In this document: positions 14,039 through 15,462 of the stretch, piece after piece | Numbering within the stretch: position 1 is the first letter of the stretch | Layout of the letters: each line of letters starts with the position of its first letter | Assembly (NCBI GenBank): GCA_905215105.1 | Contig: CAJMOI010000034.1 | Location: 1 to 15,462, forward strand | Reading direction: 5' to 3' | DNA length: 15,462 nucleotides | From: an uncultured bacterium | Lineage (GTDB): Bacteria > Bacillota > Clostridia > Oscillospirales > Acutalibacteraceae | Position numbers and translations under genes: made by a program | Notes under the pieces: generated by a model | What the model was told of the DNA's origin: nothing | Databases searched by the model: none | The model's input: only the letters and a program-made list of their open reading frames with translations

Positions 14039-15055
14039 ATGTTTTGTCCAAATTGCGGTATGGATTGTAGAGAATCCAAATTTTGCCCGGAGTGTGGAAC
14101 AGACCTGCGGAAACAAGACAAGTCGGAAGGGGTAACGATTTCAGAGGTTGATAATGCAGCTAAAACCTCTGTTGATATGGATATTCCCATTGGAAAATAC
14201 AATGGTACCTTAGGATATGTAGAACTGCGTGATACAGAAGTGTTTATACATAAAAAGGTACTCTTTAAAACAGTGGAAACCTCCATACAGTATGTTGATA
14301 TAGCGGCCGTTGCATATCAAAAAGCGAAAGGATTAGGTACTGGGTTCCTTTCCATTCGTTCCAGACAGGAACGTTTTACTCCTCTGGCAGATCAATCAAA
14401 TGCAGCTAGTGATAAAACGGCACTGGTTTTTGGAAGCCAAGTAAACGCTCCAATGTTTCAGGTGTATCAATTTTTACAGGTGTTTGCAGAAAGAAACGGT
14501 ATTAGCTGTGCAACAGCAGACGTGCCGGACCAAACGGTTTCATCTAGCTCTAATCCATCATTGAATACTTGTCCGATTAATATGGCTCCTTCTGATACCG
14601 TACAACCATCAGATATTTGCTCAATTGATATGGATGAATATTTTGAGCGTTTTAACCCTAACAAAATAGCTGCAATTAAGGCAATTGTGCGAGAAAAGGG
14701 GTTAGATATGCGTCAGGCGAAAGAACTTGTCGATAGAGAATTTGCGCATCGTCAAAAGATCATATATGCTGCAAATCCAGACGCCGCGATGCGTGATCTG
14801 AAACGAGCACTAAACCCCCAAAAAGCAGAATGGTATGAGCGTAAAGCTGCGCTAGATAAACAGGGAATTGCTTATTGTCCCAAATGTCTCTCCACCAGCA
14901 TTACGGGAGATAAAAAAGGCTTTGGGATTGGAAAAGCTGTTGTAGGGGCTTATTTGGTTGGCGGTCTTGGTTTGATGGCAGGGAATATTAATGCAAAAAA
15001 AGTTCGACTCACTTGTATGAAATGCGGATACCAGTGGATGGCCGGAAAAAAGTAA
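14039..15055 (+). CDS. Zinc-ribbon protein with PH-like region, L7/L12-like segment and second zinc ribbon
   Basis: A 338-residue protein of unknown role. Residues 1-25 form a zinc ribbon (Cys 3, 6, 16, 19; CPNCG and CPECG). Residues about 52-150 resemble the PH-like/DUF4429-type domain found after zinc ribbons (GYVELRDTEVFIHKK, then FLSIRS). A low-complexity Ser/Pro linker follows. Residues 209-233 (KIAAIKAIVREKGLDMRQAK, ending ELVD) resemble the C-terminal motif of ribosomal protein L7/L12. The C-terminus is a split zinc ribbon (Cys 280, 283, 326, 329), with a glycine-rich hydrophobic stretch GKAVVGAYLVGGLGLMAG between the Cys pairs that may be a membrane hairpin. The ATG at 14039 has AGGAG 10 bases upstream; an in-frame GTG at 14030 abuts that site. 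Base composition is visibly more AT-rich than its neighbours, and the gene lies between direct repeats, suggesting transfer. No terminator follows it. Confidence 0.85.
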   Translation: MFCPNCGMDCRESKFCPECGTDLRKQDKSEGVTISEVDNAAKTSVDMDIPIGKYNGTLGYVELRDTEVFIHKKVLFKTVETSIQYVDIAAVAYQKAKGLGTGFLSIRSRQERFTPLADQSNAASDKTALVFGSQVNAPMFQVYQFLQVFAERNGISCATADVPDQTVSSSSNPSLNTCPINMAPSDTVQPSDICSIDMDEYFERFNPNKIAAIKAIVREKGLDMRQAKELVDREFAHRQKIIYAANPDAAMRDLKRALNPQKAEWYERKAALDKQGIAYCPKCLSTSITGDKKGFGIGKAVVGAYLVGGLGLMAGNINAKKVRLTCMKCGYQWMAGKK

Positions 15056-15078
15056 TAGCATAACATTGATATACTGAG

Positions 15079-15140
15079 CATTTCTGAAATCCCCTGTTTT
15101 CTTCCCTGCCTCTTTCGGTTTTGTGGTATACTAAAAGCAC
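15079..15140 (+). repeat. 62-base direct repeat, right copy, carrying the exonuclease III promoter
   Basis: Matches 13790-13851 at 58 of 62 positions. It contains the extended -10 TGTGGTATACT (15122-15132) placed about 36 bases upstream of the exonuclease start. No clear -35 is present, as is usual for extended -10 promoters. The spacing to the next gene makes this the likely original copy. Confidence 0.8.
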
Positions 15141-15167
15141 GAATTATTCTTCTCAGGAGGTCTGTGT

Positions 15168-15462
15168 ATGAAGTTCATTTCATGGAATGTCAACGGCTTG
15201 AGAGCTTGCATCAATAAGGGATTTCTGGACTATTTTCAACAGCAGGAGGCGGATTTTTTCTGTTTGCAGGAAACCAAAATGCAGCCGGAGCAGGCGGATT
15301 TTGAACTGCCCGGGTATACCATGTACTGGAATTCCGCTGAGAAAAAAGGTTATTCCGGCACCGCGATTTTCACCCGTCATCAGCCGGTTTCCGTTTCCTA
15401 TGATATCGGCGATCCGGTCCATACCGGCGAAGGCCGGAGCATTACCCTGGAAATGGAGGATT
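15168..15462 (+). CDS. xth: Exodeoxyribonuclease III (AP endonuclease), N-terminal part, cut by window edge
   Basis: The first 98 residues of an exonuclease III/ExoA-type DNA repair enzyme of the endonuclease/exonuclease/phosphatase fold, which nicks abasic sites and degrades DNA 3' to 5'. Visible motifs are MKFISWNVNGLRA with metal-site Asn7, LQETK with catalytic Glu35, and KKGYSGTAIFTR followed by GEGRSITLE. The family is about 250 residues, so roughly 150 lie outside the window. The ATG at 15168 has CAGGAGG 7 bases upstream. It is transcribed from the promoter in the right direct repeat, possibly also by readthrough from the zinc-ribbon gene. Often named exoA or xth. Confidence 0.95.
   Translation, partial: MKFISWNVNGLRACINKGFLDYFQQQEADFFCLQETKMQPEQADFELPGYTMYWNSAEKKGYSGTAIFTRHQPVSVSYDIGDPVHTGEGRSITLEMED

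Overview
The window looks like chromosomal DNA of an anaerobic gut-type Firmicute, most likely a clostridial member of the Oscillospirales/Lachnospirales. This is inferred from moderate-to-high GC coding DNA with strong AGGAGG-type ribosome sites, AT-rich intergenic DNA, TTG/GTG starts, U-tract intrinsic terminators, and a gene set (Opp peptide ABC transporter, three-domain Xaa-Pro aminopeptidase, CstA, GH125 exo-mannosidase, cyclophilin, MATE pump) common in such genomes. The genus cannot be fixed from sequence reading alone.

Layout, left to right. Almost everything up to 13.7 kb is on the minus strand. The left edge holds a MATE efflux pump cut by the window (1-1185), preceded in transcription order by an Xaa-Pro aminopeptidase (1226-3001). 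Next come oppF, oppD, oppC and oppB (3080-7061), a tightly packed operon with its own good promoter (7158-7186). Two abutting terminator hairpins (7183-7280) then separate it from oppA, the peptide-binding lipoprotein (7326-9038), which has its own promoter overlapped by a dyad. Together this is a peptide acquisition module: OppA captures oligopeptides, OppBC form the channel, OppDF supply ATP hydrolysis, and the aminopeptidase attacks N-terminal Xaa-Pro bonds of imported peptides.

Between oppA and the next gene lies about 620 bases of strongly AT-rich DNA (9113-9736). It holds several inverted repeats, a 14-base direct repeat with copies exactly 100 bases apart, and a weakly supported 40-codon minus-strand ORF with a plausible promoter and ribosome site. 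Beyond two tandem terminators lies cstA (9842-11580), a carbon-starvation peptide/pyruvate transporter gene that appears broken twice: a TGG-to-TAG change at a conserved Trp position, and an apparent one-base loss near the 3' end that removes the tail. A GH125 exo-alpha-1,6-mannosidase (11848-13125) and a cytoplasmic cyclophilin (13170-13697) follow, probably co-transcribed from the cyclophilin promoter.

From 13.8 kb the layout changes to plus-strand genes. A lower-GC gene for a zinc-ribbon protein with a PH-like region and an L7/L12-like segment (14039-15055), plus a 167-base MITE-like element (13851-14017), sit between two 62-base direct repeats (13790-13851 and 15079-15140; 58 of 62 identical). 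Each repeat carries the same extended -10 promoter. The second copy is the promoter of exodeoxyribonuclease III (15168 to the window end). The simplest reading is that the zinc-ribbon gene and MITE are an inserted cassette between the cyclophilin gene and the exonuclease III gene, with the exonuclease promoter duplicated at its borders.

I see no CRISPR array, tRNA, rRNA, prophage structural gene or recognisable defence system. The most unusual material is the direct-repeat-bounded cassette, the doubly broken cstA, and the AT-rich intergenic region upstream of oppA.
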